The notes: generated from the letters alone by a model not told the origin. Numbered from the stretch's first letter, positions 1-6,187 are shown. The stretch is DNA of 7,392 nt from Sulfurospirillum sp. (GCA_003978455.1 QNZT01000008.1:1-7392), one strand, 5' to 3'. A program made the numbers and translations.

Positions 1-804
1 CCCCTCTTCATCGTCACTCTCTTCGATGGCATCTATGCTGTTGTAGAGAAAGTTCTGCATCACGATACCCAGAAGATCGGGATCGCCGGTGATGGTCGAT
101 GCCATAAAGTCGGTGTCAAGATGGATCTCTTTGGTATAGGCGTAGTTTTCGAAAGCGAGTCGGATATCCTCCTCTAGCACAGAGAGTGTAAAACGCTCCT
201 TTTTGATATCCACCCCTTTGGTGAAGAGCAGTGTCGATTTGATGATCCGCTCGACACGTCCGATAGCGCTTTTGATCTCTTCGACAAGCGGTTTCTGTTT
301 TGCATCGACCCGTTTGAAGAGGGTGGATGCCATCAGAGAGATCGAGCCGATGGGGTTTCGTATCTCATGTGCGAGATGTGCCGCGATACGTCCCATCGAT
401 GCCAGCCGTTCGCTCCTCTTTTGTTCGGTGATATCGGTGGCGGAGATGATCCTTTTGGTCTCGTCTCCCTCGACGGTACGCAGTTTTACCAGCAAAACTG
501 TCTGACCGTATTCGACCTCCTGAATCTCTTTTTGCATATCGATAAGTGTGATGAGTTTGTCATAGTGTCCCGAAGCGCTGTTTTGAAAAAATATGGTCTC
601 AGTCTCTTTGTCGACGATCCACATCGGATTGGGCTGTGACTCGACCAGCTGGCGTACCAGCTCCTGAAATCCATGAACGCTCTTTTGCAGCAGTTTGTAC
701 TCTTTCTCCAGATCGTAGGTGCGTTCGATGATCGCTTCGAGTGACGCTTTGAGTTCCGTTTTTTCCGCTTCGTCCAGATTGTCTAGTATAACCCTGTCCA
801 CCAT
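1..804 (-). CDS. flgS: FlgS-like cytoplasmic sensor histidine kinase, C-terminal part missing
   Basis: This is a two-component histidine kinase of the NtrB/FlgS type; 268 residues are visible and the frame is still open at the window edge. Residues 10-50 look like a coiled-coil linker, and about 50-125 form a PAS-like sensor region (ESQPNPMWIVD near 55-65, ending in TDITEQK). HisKA follows at about 132-198, with the phospho-acceptor His146 in AAHLAHEIRNP. The N-box of the ATPase domain is visible at 250-260 (QNFLYNSIDAI); the G-boxes lie beyond the edge. There is no membrane segment or signal peptide, so it should be cytosolic. The H-box surroundings, the VERIIKSTLLF segment and the N-box resemble Helicobacter/Campylobacter FlgS, which phosphorylates the sigma-54 activator FlgR for flagellar genes. 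Another NtrB-type kinase is possible, because no flgR or flagellar gene is in view. The start is supported by AGGA six bases upstream. It is divergent from the DUF2062 gene. Confidence 0.8.
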   Translation of the reverse strand, partial: MVDRVILDNLDEAEKTELKASLEAIIERTYDLEKEYKLLQKSVHGFQELVRQLVESQPNPMWIVDKETETIFFQNSASGHYDKLITLIDMQKEIQEVEYGQTVLLVKLRTVEGDETKRIISATDITEQKRSERLASMGRIAAHLAHEIRNPIGSISLMASTLFKRVDAKQKPLVEEIKSAIGRVERIIKSTLLFTKGVDIKKERFTLSVLEEDIRLAFENYAYTKEIHLDTDFMASTITGDPDLLGIVMQNFLYNSIDAIEESDDEEG

Positions 805-829
805 ATGCTTTCCTAAACCAAGATAAGTT

Positions 830-835
830 ATTATA
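830..835 (-). promoter_or_regulatory. Putative -10 box for the histidine kinase gene
   Basis: A perfect TATAAT reads on the minus strand about 25 bases before the kinase start codon, giving a predicted leader of about 20 nt that holds the AGGA ribosome site at 811-814. No convincing -35 box is seen, which is usual for Campylobacterota housekeeping promoters. Confidence 0.45.
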
Positions 836-847
836 GCGTAAGTAATT

Positions 848-853
848 TATAAA
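848..853 (+). promoter_or_regulatory. Putative -10 box for the DUF2062 gene
   Basis: TATAAA lies 22 bases before the ATG at 876 in a very AT-rich stretch. It would give a leader of about 16 nt. There is no clear -35 and only a poor Shine-Dalgarno match before this gene, so the assignment is weak. Confidence 0.25.
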
Positions 854-875
854 ATAAAAGATAATTTAAACAAAT

Positions 876-1394
876 ATGATAAGAAAAACCTTTAAAGCCA
901 CTGCAAGAAGCAGTAAATTCGATGCCTTGATCAAAAAGTACAAGATCCCCCGTGAGTATCTCTCTATCAATAGAAAATCTGTCACCAGGGGGCTTCTGAT
1001 AGGGCTTTTCTGGGGTTTTATCCCTATGCCGATGCAAATGCTGGCGGTACTTGCCGTAACGCCCTTTGTCAAGTTCAACGTACCGATCGCTTTTTCGATG
1101 GTATGGCTCAGTAATCCGCTGACAATGCCTCTTATGTACTATATGGAGTATAAAACGGGAAATCTCCTGCTTGGGAAAAGCGGTCTGGAAGACGTGCAGC
1201 TGACGCTGGAGTGGTTTCAGAAGCACTGGGACGATATCGTCGTCCCGCTCTATGTCGGTACGGTGCCTTACTGTGTCGGTGTCTCTTTACTGGTCTATTT
1301 TATCGTCAACAGGCTCTGGGTGTCATCGGTGAAGCGGCACAGAGCGCACCGCTTCAAAAAGATTAATAAAGCACCAGCAGATCGACGGGATTGA
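876..1394 (+). CDS. DUF2062 family inner-membrane protein
   Basis: This 172-residue protein belongs to the DUF2062 family, whose biochemical function is not established. The signature is clear: a glycine-rich first membrane span with GLFWGFIPMPMQM (about 43-55), then FNVPIAFSMVWLSNPLT (about 67-83) and YMEYKTGNLLLG (89-100). Likely membrane spans are 36-60, 68-92 and 122-146. The basic N-terminus and very basic C-terminus (KRHRAHRFKK near 153-162) suggest that both ends are cytoplasmic or bind anionic lipid head-groups. Length is normal for the family. No good ribosome site precedes the ATG, but the family-typical N-terminal KKYKIPREYL segment is included, which supports this start. The last 32 bases overlap the convergent small gene on the other strand. 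The neighbours give no functional hint. Confidence 0.85.
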   Translation: MIRKTFKATARSSKFDALIKKYKIPREYLSINRKSVTRGLLIGLFWGFIPMPMQMLAVLAVTPFVKFNVPIAFSMVWLSNPLTMPLMYYMEYKTGNLLLGKSGLEDVQLTLEWFQKHWDDIVVPLYVGTVPYCVGVSLLVYFIVNRLWVSSVKRHRAHRFKKINKAPADRRD

Positions 1395-1494
1395 CAAAGC
1401 TGTAGGCATTGGTAAAGCTACTCTCGTTGGAGAGTACAGAGAGTGCCACGGCTCCGAGTGCCAGTGCGATGAAGAGTGTACGTTTGTATTTCAT
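1363..1494 (-). CDS. 43-residue exported or membrane-anchored mini-protein, unknown function
   Basis: The frame runs MKYKRTLFIALALGAVALS and ends PVDLLVLY before TAA. The basic KYKR head followed by a 15-16 residue hydrophobic core (about 7-21) is a signal peptide or single membrane span; the tail of about 22 residues (NESSFTNAYSF onward) is polar then hydrophobic. There is no cysteine, so it is not a lipoprotein. The main evidence that it is real is a strong AAGGAG six bases before the ATG, together with the signal-like composition. It lies 94 bases after the zinc-ribbon gene on the same strand with no hairpin terminator between them, so it could be read from that operon or from its own promoter near 1517-1529. 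Its 3' end overlaps the convergent DUF2062 gene by 32 bases. I do not recognise the family. Confidence 0.6.
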   Translation of the reverse strand: MKYKRTLFIALALGAVALSVLSNESSFTNAYSFVNPVDLLVLY

Positions 1495-1500
1495 GAGAGA

Positions 1501-1506
1501 CTCCTT
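1501..1506 (-). promoter_or_regulatory. Strong ribosome binding site of the 43-residue gene
   Basis: AAGGAG on the minus strand, six bases before the ATG at 1494. This is one of the two best Shine-Dalgarno matches in the window, alongside that of telA, and is the chief reason for calling the small gene. Confidence 0.65.
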
Positions 1507-1516
1507 CTAAAGGTTT

Positions 1517-1529
1517 TCTATATTCTATA
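1517..1529 (-). promoter_or_regulatory. Tandem -10-like TATAGAA repeat before the 43-residue gene
   Basis: On the minus strand the heptamer TATAGAA occurs twice head to tail, ending at 1516. Either copy could serve as a -10 box; the upstream one would start a leader of about 22 nt carrying the AAGGAG site. A weak -35 candidate, TTCAGT, sits 18 bases further upstream. It would let the small gene be expressed independently of the operon above it. Confidence 0.3.
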
Positions 1530-1588
1530 TCGTCCTCTCAAGCACAAACTGAACCCGATATCTGTTTTTATTGCAGGTTTATATCACA

Positions 1589-2764
1589 CTAAATCTGAAT
1601 CCGAATCACCCTCACGTTGTCAAAAAAATCTCCCATAGCTTGTGGATGTTCGCTCATGAAAAAGAGCGTGCCCAAAAGTATTAGTGCGAAGAGCAGGGCG
1701 AAGAAGATTTTCCAGCTGCTGTAGGGACGTTCGCCTTTGATGGTGCCTGTTCTGGCGTTGATCGCGAAGCGGTACTCTTTGTTCTTGTACTGAAAGTGGG
1801 CGGTCCATATGGGTAGCAGGATATATTTGAAGCGTTTGTTTTCATGGTATATCTGCATATAGGAGATCTTCTGGTGGTCACCGCCGATGCGTGCACGTAC
1901 CGCTTCACGCAGCATAAAAGCCATATACTCTTTGGCATAGGCAAAACCGTCGTCCAGTGCGACGGAGTAGGTTTCGCTCTCAAATCCGCTGAGATACTTG
2001 TCGTCGTAAGGGACAAGGTTTTCCAGATCCCAGGGCTGAAGGGAGTCTGCAAGTTTGCGCGGCAGGGTTTTGGTAGCGCCGATGAGGATATCGTCGAAGT
2101 GGCGTGCGACTTCACCCTGCACCGGTGTCCACTCGATGCGCGGCTCCATCTCTTCGATGATCTGTTCTCTGCCGTCGATGAAAACACGTCTGGGGACTCT
2201 TTCGTAGTAGGTGTCGCCCCGGTATCCCTGAAAATGGGTGATTGTGTCGGAATCGAATGTCCAGTATGGAAGGTAGATTCCCTCAAATGTGGCATCGGAG
2301 CGGGTGTATTGTTCCAGCTTCGATGGGGCAAACCAGAGGGAGCCTACCCACTTTCTAAAGATCTCCTTCGCTTTTTTCTGATTGATTTTAAACGGCAGCA
2401 GCGATTCGGGTGCGAGGGGCATGAAGATATCGAGATTGGTGACGATGGGGGCGTTGCAGTAGGGGCATCGTGTGCTTCGTGTATGCGGCTTGAGGGTAAA
2501 CGATGCCGCACATACCGGACATTTGATCTCTTTGGGTGCCCTTAAATCATAGCGCGGAGCATGTTCTATGCGGGCGAGTGCTTTGTCGAGATCCTGTTCG
2601 TAGATGGGGAGTTTGGGTGGGTAGAGGTAGTTGATCGCACCGCAGTACTCACACTTGAGTGCAGTATCGTCGGCGGAAAATACCAGCGATGCGCCGCACG
2701 ATTTACAGGGAAAGGTTTTCTGTGTGAAGGGGGTGCCCTTCATCACTTTGGTAAAGCCTGCCAT
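1589..2764 (-). CDS. Double zinc-ribbon membrane-anchored protein (YdjG-like)
   Basis: This 391-residue protein has two four-cysteine zinc ribbons: Cys20/Cys23 with Cys38/Cys41 and Cys82/Cys85 with Cys100/Cys103. A central region of about 120-345 follows, containing FKINQKKAKEIFRKW (125-139) and two related beta-rich units, each opened by an LP-x-W motif (YLPYW 164-168 and LLPIW 316-320). A membrane span lies at about 352-370, with a short tail after it, so the ribbons and core probably face the cytosol. Databases often give such proteins misleading labels such as TFIIB-type zinc ribbon or PriA-like helicase; no helicase motifs are present. It is the last gene of the xpaC-telA-SPFH operon, 12 bases after the SPFH gene, with only a weak AGAGAG ribosome site. 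By analogy with Bacillus YdjG beside the SPFH protein YdjI, it may anchor the SPFH partner at the membrane; that role is inferred. Confidence 0.75.
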   Translation of the reverse strand: MAGFTKVMKGTPFTQKTFPCKSCGASLVFSADDTALKCEYCGAINYLYPPKLPIYEQDLDKALARIEHAPRYDLRAPKEIKCPVCAASFTLKPHTRSTRCPYCNAPIVTNLDIFMPLAPESLLPFKINQKKAKEIFRKWVGSLWFAPSKLEQYTRSDATFEGIYLPYWTFDSDTITHFQGYRGDTYYERVPRRVFIDGREQIIEEMEPRIEWTPVQGEVARHFDDILIGATKTLPRKLADSLQPWDLENLVPYDDKYLSGFESETYSVALDDGFAYAKEYMAFMLREAVRARIGGDHQKISYMQIYHENKRFKYILLPIWTAHFQYKNKEYRFAINARTGTIKGERPYSSWKIFFALLFALILLGTLFFMSEHPQAMGDFFDNVRVIRIQI

Positions 2765-2776
2765 TTCTCTCTGGTC

Positions 2777-3859
2777 TTAGAGCGGCGGAGGGGTGAGGTA
2801 GTTGAAGAGAGTTTCGATCTCTTCGATATCTTTCGCCTTTTCCCACTTCTCCATACCGGTACTCCACATCAGTGTAGATGCGTCGATTTTGTTCGTTTTG
2901 ATCATCTCTTCGATCTCGTCGATATTGTAGGGACCTTTGGGTTGTCGGTCCTGGGCAAAGTAGTACATCTTCTCGAAAGGTTCGGGTATGTAAGGGCTTT
3001 GTGGATGCGTTTTCTGTTTGTCGAAACTTTTGGCGAGTTTGTCCGCCATCGCGAACCCGACACCCATACCGACCATCTGTGACATACCGCTTCCCTCTTT
3101 GGTGAGTGATTCTGCGGTCTGGAAGTCGAGGTATTTGCGCAGATCCCCGATCATACCCATCGAGGTGCGTTTATCGAGTGCCTCCTCGACCATCGGCGGT
3201 ACGGAGATGTTTTCGATCAGTACGCGGGAGAGTTCGAGTCCATATTCATGAAACTCTTTTGCAATCTTTTCTCCTACATATTCGCTCAGCTGGTCGTAGT
3301 TGGCTGCCAGATCGAGTATCGGGATCTTTGCCGATGCGACGATATCGGTGAAACGGGCGACGATGATATTACGCAGCTGGTTGCTGATATCATCGACGGT
3401 GAAGTGTCCGTTTGTACCGACGATCTCTTCGATAAATTTGCGCGGATCTTCGATGCGGATCTCATAGGTACCAAAAGCCCTCAGCCGCACCGCGCCGAAC
3501 TCTTTGTCTCGCAGGATGATCGGGTTTTTGGTGCCCCACTTCAGATCGGTGAAGCGGCGCAGGTTGCAGAAGTAGATCTCCGCTTTGAAGGGAGAGTTGA
3601 AACCGTGATCCCAGTGCTGAAGGGTCGTGAGTATCGGCAGGTTTTTGGTTGTCAGTTCGTAGATACCAGGTCCCAGTACGTCGGCGATCTCCCCTTCGTT
3701 GACAAAGACCGCCGCCTGTGCCTGCCGGACGGTCAGCTTCGCACCGTACTTGATCTCGTTGTTGTAGCGCTCGAAACGGTAGACAAGGGTGTCGTTGCTC
3801 TCATCCAGCCAGTCGATAACATCGATAAACTCTCCGAAAATCTTATCCCAAAAACCCAT
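2777..3859 (-). CDS. YdjI-type SPFH/Band-7 protein with C-terminal GYF_2 domain
   Basis: This 360-residue protein belongs to the SPFH branch often named virion core protein or YdjI. Diagnostic pieces are WLDESNDTLVYRFE (17-30), VRQAQAAVFVNEGEIADVLGPG (44-65), LTTKNLP (69-75) and AEIYFCNLRRFTDLKWGT (93-110). The SPFH fold covers roughly 45-220. A helical, glycine/methionine-rich stretch (SGMSQMVGMGVGFAM, 257-271) follows, as in relatives. Residues 298-347 form a GYF_2 module (MYYFAQDRQPKGPYNIDEI, then LMWSTGMEKWEKAKDI), a type of domain linked to peptide binding; the protein ends in a proline run (TPPPL). No membrane span is seen, so membrane contact is probably through the amphipathic N-terminus or a partner. 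AAGGA six bases upstream supports the start. It sits 12 bases after telA. SPFH proteins form membrane-associated oligomers; the likely role is a scaffold for the neighbouring XpaC, TelA and zinc-ribbon proteins (inference). Confidence 0.85.
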   Translation of the reverse strand: MGFWDKIFGEFIDVIDWLDESNDTLVYRFERYNNEIKYGAKLTVRQAQAAVFVNEGEIADVLGPGIYELTTKNLPILTTLQHWDHGFNSPFKAEIYFCNLRRFTDLKWGTKNPIILRDKEFGAVRLRAFGTYEIRIEDPRKFIEEIVGTNGHFTVDDISNQLRNIIVARFTDIVASAKIPILDLAANYDQLSEYVGEKIAKEFHEYGLELSRVLIENISVPPMVEEALDKRTSMGMIGDLRKYLDFQTAESLTKEGSGMSQMVGMGVGFAMADKLAKSFDKQKTHPQSPYIPEPFEKMYYFAQDRQPKGPYNIDEIEEMIKTNKIDASTLMWSTGMEKWEKAKDIEEIETLFNYLTPPPL

Positions 3860-3871
3860 ATTTGATCCTTT

Positions 3872-5140
3872 TTAGTGTCTTCTGATCTTGCCGGCTGCAA
3901 GCAGTGCATCGTGTAGCTGGTTTTCCACTTCGATGAGTTCCTGTTCGGCAGCGGCTCTGGTCTCTTTTCCTTTCTGTGCGATCTCCAGAGACTCCTGAAT
4001 CGTATCGATGAGGGTCTGGTTCGCTTTTTTGATCGACTCGATGTCGTAGACACCACGTTCGATCTGCTCTCTGGTTTCACGGTTCGCCTCTTTGAGCGCT
4101 TCGGCATTCTTCTCCAGAAGCTCATTGGTCATGTCGGTCGCGCCTTTGACTGCTTTTGCCGCTTCGGAGCTGCGGTAGATGGTGATCGCCTGTGCAAGCT
4201 GGTTTTTCCAGAGCGGCACGGTGTTGACCAGTACGGAGCTGATCTTGGAGATGAGCGATTTGTCGTTGTCCTGTACCATACGGATGGTCGGTAGTGCCTG
4301 CATCGCCACCTGTCGTGTCAGGCGCAGGTCGTGGATACGGCGCTCCAGATCGTCGCGTGTATTGATGATATCTCTGAGTCTGAGCGCTTTTTGCATCTTT
4401 TTGCTGGAGCCCGCTTCCTCTTGCAGTTTGGGGATGATCTCATTGTCCAGCTGTTCTAGTTTATGGAGTCCTGCGGCGATATAGAGTTCCAGCTCTTTGA
4501 AAAACTCGAAGTTGACTTTGTAGAGCCGCTCCAGCGACGTGATGTCGGTCAGCAGCTGTGTCTTTTGCTGTTCGAGGTTGTCGGTGATGGCGTCTATCTG
4601 CTTGCGCACCTCTTCGTACTTGCCGATAAATTTGACCACCGGACTTGCCATGCCGAAAAGTTTTGAGAAAAATCCCTGTGCCTGGTTGGGATCGAGGGCA
4701 TCGACGTCAAATCCCTGAATCTCGGCGACCAGATTGTTCAGTGAGTCGGCAGCGTGTCCGAGGTCTTTGTTTTTGACCCCTTCGAGCATACTCTCACTGA
4801 CACGGTTGATATTTTCCTGTGCTTTGGCACCGAAAAAGATGACGGTATTGGGATCTTTGATATCGATTTCGGAGGCGATAACATCCATCTTTGTCTGTGT
4901 CACTTCGTCGGCATCTTCATACTTCAGGATACCGTCTTTGACGATCTCCTCTTTGAGTGCCAGGGCGCCGCTTTTTGCTTCGACGACATCTGTCGATAGT
5001 GCTTCCGCCTGCTTCTGAAGCGCTTCCTGCTGCTCCTGCTGTGTCTCATGAAGTGATGTTTCTACTTCCTGCATATGTGCTTTATGTTCTTTTCTATTTT
5101 CCGGTTGTGCCTGTTGCTCACTTTTGTGTTTGTCATTCAT
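3872..5140 (-). CDS. telA: TelA/YaaN-family coiled-coil protein (toxic anion resistance family)
   Basis: This 422-residue soluble, almost wholly helical protein is of the TelA family. The clearest marks are VPLWKNQLAQAITIYRS (about 309-325), ending in the family-typical RGVYDIESIKKANQTLIDTI segment (about 365-384) and a final coiled coil. Middle positions carry SPVVKFIGKYEEVRKQID and a long helical hairpin region. The first 60 residues are a hydrophilic Q/E/K/H-rich coiled coil with no membrane span, somewhat longer than a minimal TelA. The name comes from plasmid tellurite resistance; Bacillus YaaN is a homologue encoded beside XpaC, and the molecular activity is unknown. AAGGAG seven bases before the ATG lies inside the end of xpaC and fixes this start. 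The two genes are 2 bases apart, which suggests coupled translation and a working pair with XpaC. Confidence 0.9.
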   Translation of the reverse strand: MNDKHKSEQQAQPENRKEHKAHMQEVETSLHETQQEQQEALQKQAEALSTDVVEAKSGALALKEEIVKDGILKYEDADEVTQTKMDVIASEIDIKDPNTVIFFGAKAQENINRVSESMLEGVKNKDLGHAADSLNNLVAEIQGFDVDALDPNQAQGFFSKLFGMASPVVKFIGKYEEVRKQIDAITDNLEQQKTQLLTDITSLERLYKVNFEFFKELELYIAAGLHKLEQLDNEIIPKLQEEAGSSKKMQKALRLRDIINTRDDLERRIHDLRLTRQVAMQALPTIRMVQDNDKSLISKISSVLVNTVPLWKNQLAQAITIYRSSEAAKAVKGATDMTNELLEKNAEALKEANRETREQIERGVYDIESIKKANQTLIDTIQESLEIAQKGKETRAAAEQELIEVENQLHDALLAAGKIRRH

Positions 5141-5142
5141 CG

Positions 5143-5988
5143 TTATACTCCTTCGTTCTTTAGTTGTTTGTTGAGTGCTTCGATCTGTATGTCCAGTCTG
5201 GTGACATCATCTTCGTCGAGGCGTGCTTTCTGTTCATGGATGGTTTTGGTGACGCTTTGCAAAAGCTCCTTGAAGTTGCCGCGCAGTGTTTCGTCGATAT
5301 TTTCATTTTCAAGATTTTTGAGGTACTCGCTGCTGATCTGTTCCGTGCGGTAGAGATAGACATTGAAAAATTTCCGTGCTTTGGAGAGGTCGTTGGGATC
5401 TTTTTCGATGGCGGCGATGACATCTTCGGTCTCTTTGACCACATTGTCGATCATCGCCTCTACTTCCGGGTCTTTGACGCGACGGCGGATATTTTTGAGT
5501 TGCGAAATACTCTTTTTCGCCCGTCCGGTGATCTCGATCACCTCTTCGGCAGTGACACCGATGCCCAGTTCGCCTACTTTGTCCTCTGTCGGATCGAACC
5601 CGTAGTAGAGATAGAAACCGATCATGAAAAAAAGCGCCAGTACGATGCTGAGTATCAGCGTGTTGTGTGCGGCGAAAAGGGAGGTGTAAAAGGTTGCAAA
5701 CGCCAGTACGATCGCAGAGACGGTTTTGTATTTGAGTCTTGGAGCTTTGGCGAGGGTGCTTTTGTCATACTCTCGCTCTGCTATAAAACCTCTGCGTGCG
5801 ATCGTCGCTCCCAGCAGGTAGAGTGCCGTCGCGATCGCAAGTGTCAGGATCGCGCCTGTTTTACCGCTGATCAGTGCGAAAAAGAGCCCCACTATCAGCG
5901 GTAGTGCGAGTATGTAGAGCAAAATCCCTTTGATAAAGAAAGGTTTTTTACCCTCTGCGGTCGGGTCGTAGCGTTTAGCGTTCGCCAT
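5143..5988 (-). CDS. xpaC: XpaC-family membrane protein (5-bromo-4-chloroindolyl phosphate hydrolysis family)
   Basis: This 281-residue protein has four predicted membrane spans in two hairpins (about 19-40, 45-63, 88-106 and 109-130), then a cytoplasmic helical domain of about 150 residues. The family signature is visible as DLSKARKFFNVYLYRTEQI (200-218), preceded by helices carrying AKKSISQLKNIRRRVKDPEVE (157-177); the final 30 residues are a coiled coil. XpaC was named from a phosphatase-substrate phenotype in Bacillus; no phosphatase motif is seen here, so an enzymatic role should not be assumed. It is translated from GGGAG seven bases before the ATG, which lies in the end of the preceding small gene. 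It is followed 2 bases later by telA, the same pairing as Bacillus xpaC-yaaN. It is likely the integral-membrane platform for the cytosolic operon products (inference). Confidence 0.85.
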   Translation of the reverse strand: MANAKRYDPTAEGKKPFFIKGILLYILALPLIVGLFFALISGKTGAILTLAIATALYLLGATIARRGFIAEREYDKSTLAKAPRLKYKTVSAIVLAFATFYTSLFAAHNTLILSIVLALFFMIGFYLYYGFDPTEDKVGELGIGVTAEEVIEITGRAKKSISQLKNIRRRVKDPEVEAMIDNVVKETEDVIAAIEKDPNDLSKARKFFNVYLYRTEQISSEYLKNLENENIDETLRGNFKELLQSVTKTIHEQKARLDEDDVTRLDIQIEALNKQLKNEGV

Positions 5989-5990
5989 AT

Positions 5991-6089
5991 TCAGTCTCCC
6001 AGAAGTTCAAATAGTGCCTGCCATGCAACGGCACCAAGCGTTGCGAAAACCAGCAGGAAACCGATAAATCTATTCAGTGCAATCTGCAT
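5991..6089 (-). CDS. 32-residue single-span membrane peptide opening the xpaC operon
   Basis: The frame reads MQIALNRFIGFLLVFATLGA and closes with ELLGD before TGA; a hydrophobic stretch of 17-18 residues from about residue 8 to 25 predicts one membrane span. Arg7 before the span and Glu/Asp after it suggest N-in, C-out topology. Its stop lies 2 bases before the xpaC ATG, and its last codons contain the xpaC ribosome site, so it is positioned like a genuine, translationally coupled first gene of the operon. There are two ATGs: at 6095 (adds Met-Lys) and at 6089. The AAGGA at 6098-6102 is only 2 bases from the first but 8 from the second, so I chose 6089. It is too small for most gene callers. 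No family is recognised; it could be a structural subunit of the membrane complex or a leader peptide that couples translation. Confidence 0.6.
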   Translation of the reverse strand: MQIALNRFIGFLLVFATLGAVAWQALFELLGD

Positions 6090-6097
6090 TTTCATGA

Positions 6098-6102
6098 TCC
6101 TT
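6098..6102 (-). promoter_or_regulatory. Ribosome binding site deciding the start of the 32-residue peptide
   Basis: AAGGA on the minus strand, 2 bases from the ATG at 6095 and 8 bases from the ATG at 6089. The spacing favours the second start codon. Confidence 0.5.
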
Positions 6103-6109
6103 TGGAACT

Positions 6110-6115
6110 ATTCTA
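6110..6115 (-). promoter_or_regulatory. Alternative -10 box (TAGAAT) for the xpaC operon
   Basis: TAGAAT reads on the minus strand close to the first small gene. A start from here would fall at about 6103, right at the edge of the ribosome site, so it would give an almost leaderless message. It is less likely than the TATAAT at 6157-6162. Confidence 0.2.
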
Positions 6116-6156
6116 ACAGAGTTTAATAGATTAGAAGATAAAATTCATAATTAGCG

Positions 6157-6164
6157 ATTATACT
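6157..6164. promoter_or_regulatory. Overlapping divergent -10 boxes for argD and the xpaC operon
   Basis: On the minus strand 6162-6157 is a perfect TATAAT, which would give the xpaC operon a leader of about 55-60 nt. On the plus strand 6159-6164 reads TATACT, giving argD a leader of about 17 nt that contains AAGGGA. The two boxes share four bases (TATA), so polymerase bound for one direction should exclude the other. Neither has a convincing -35. No operator-like inverted repeat is obvious, and an ArgR site was not identified. Confidence 0.4.
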
Positions 6165-6187
6165 CCAGTTCATTTTAAGGGATTATT

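Noticed and set aside
831..1226. 131-residue minus-strand frame opposite the DUF2062 gene
   Set aside because: The plus-strand product carries clear DUF2062 motifs; the minus-strand product has none.
1495..1588. Search for a rho-independent terminator after the zinc-ribbon gene
   Set aside because: The T-rich run near 1563-1569 has no GC stem beside it in the right orientation; no hairpin could be drawn, so no terminator is called.
1844..2545. 233-residue plus-strand frame opposite the zinc-ribbon gene
   Set aside because: The opposite strand has paired zinc-ribbon cysteines and a membrane span in a conserved architecture; this frame shows nothing recognisable.
2800..3500. Frequent repeats of TCTTCGAT / ATCTCTTCGA motifs
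   Set aside because: These are explained by Glu-Glu-Ile and Ile-Glu-Glu codon runs in the minus-strand proteins, not by a repeat element.
5164..5904. 246-residue plus-strand frame opposite xpaC
   Set aside because: It is a mirror of the xpaC coding frame; Cys/Phe/Asp-rich, without domain motifs or a fitting ribosome site.
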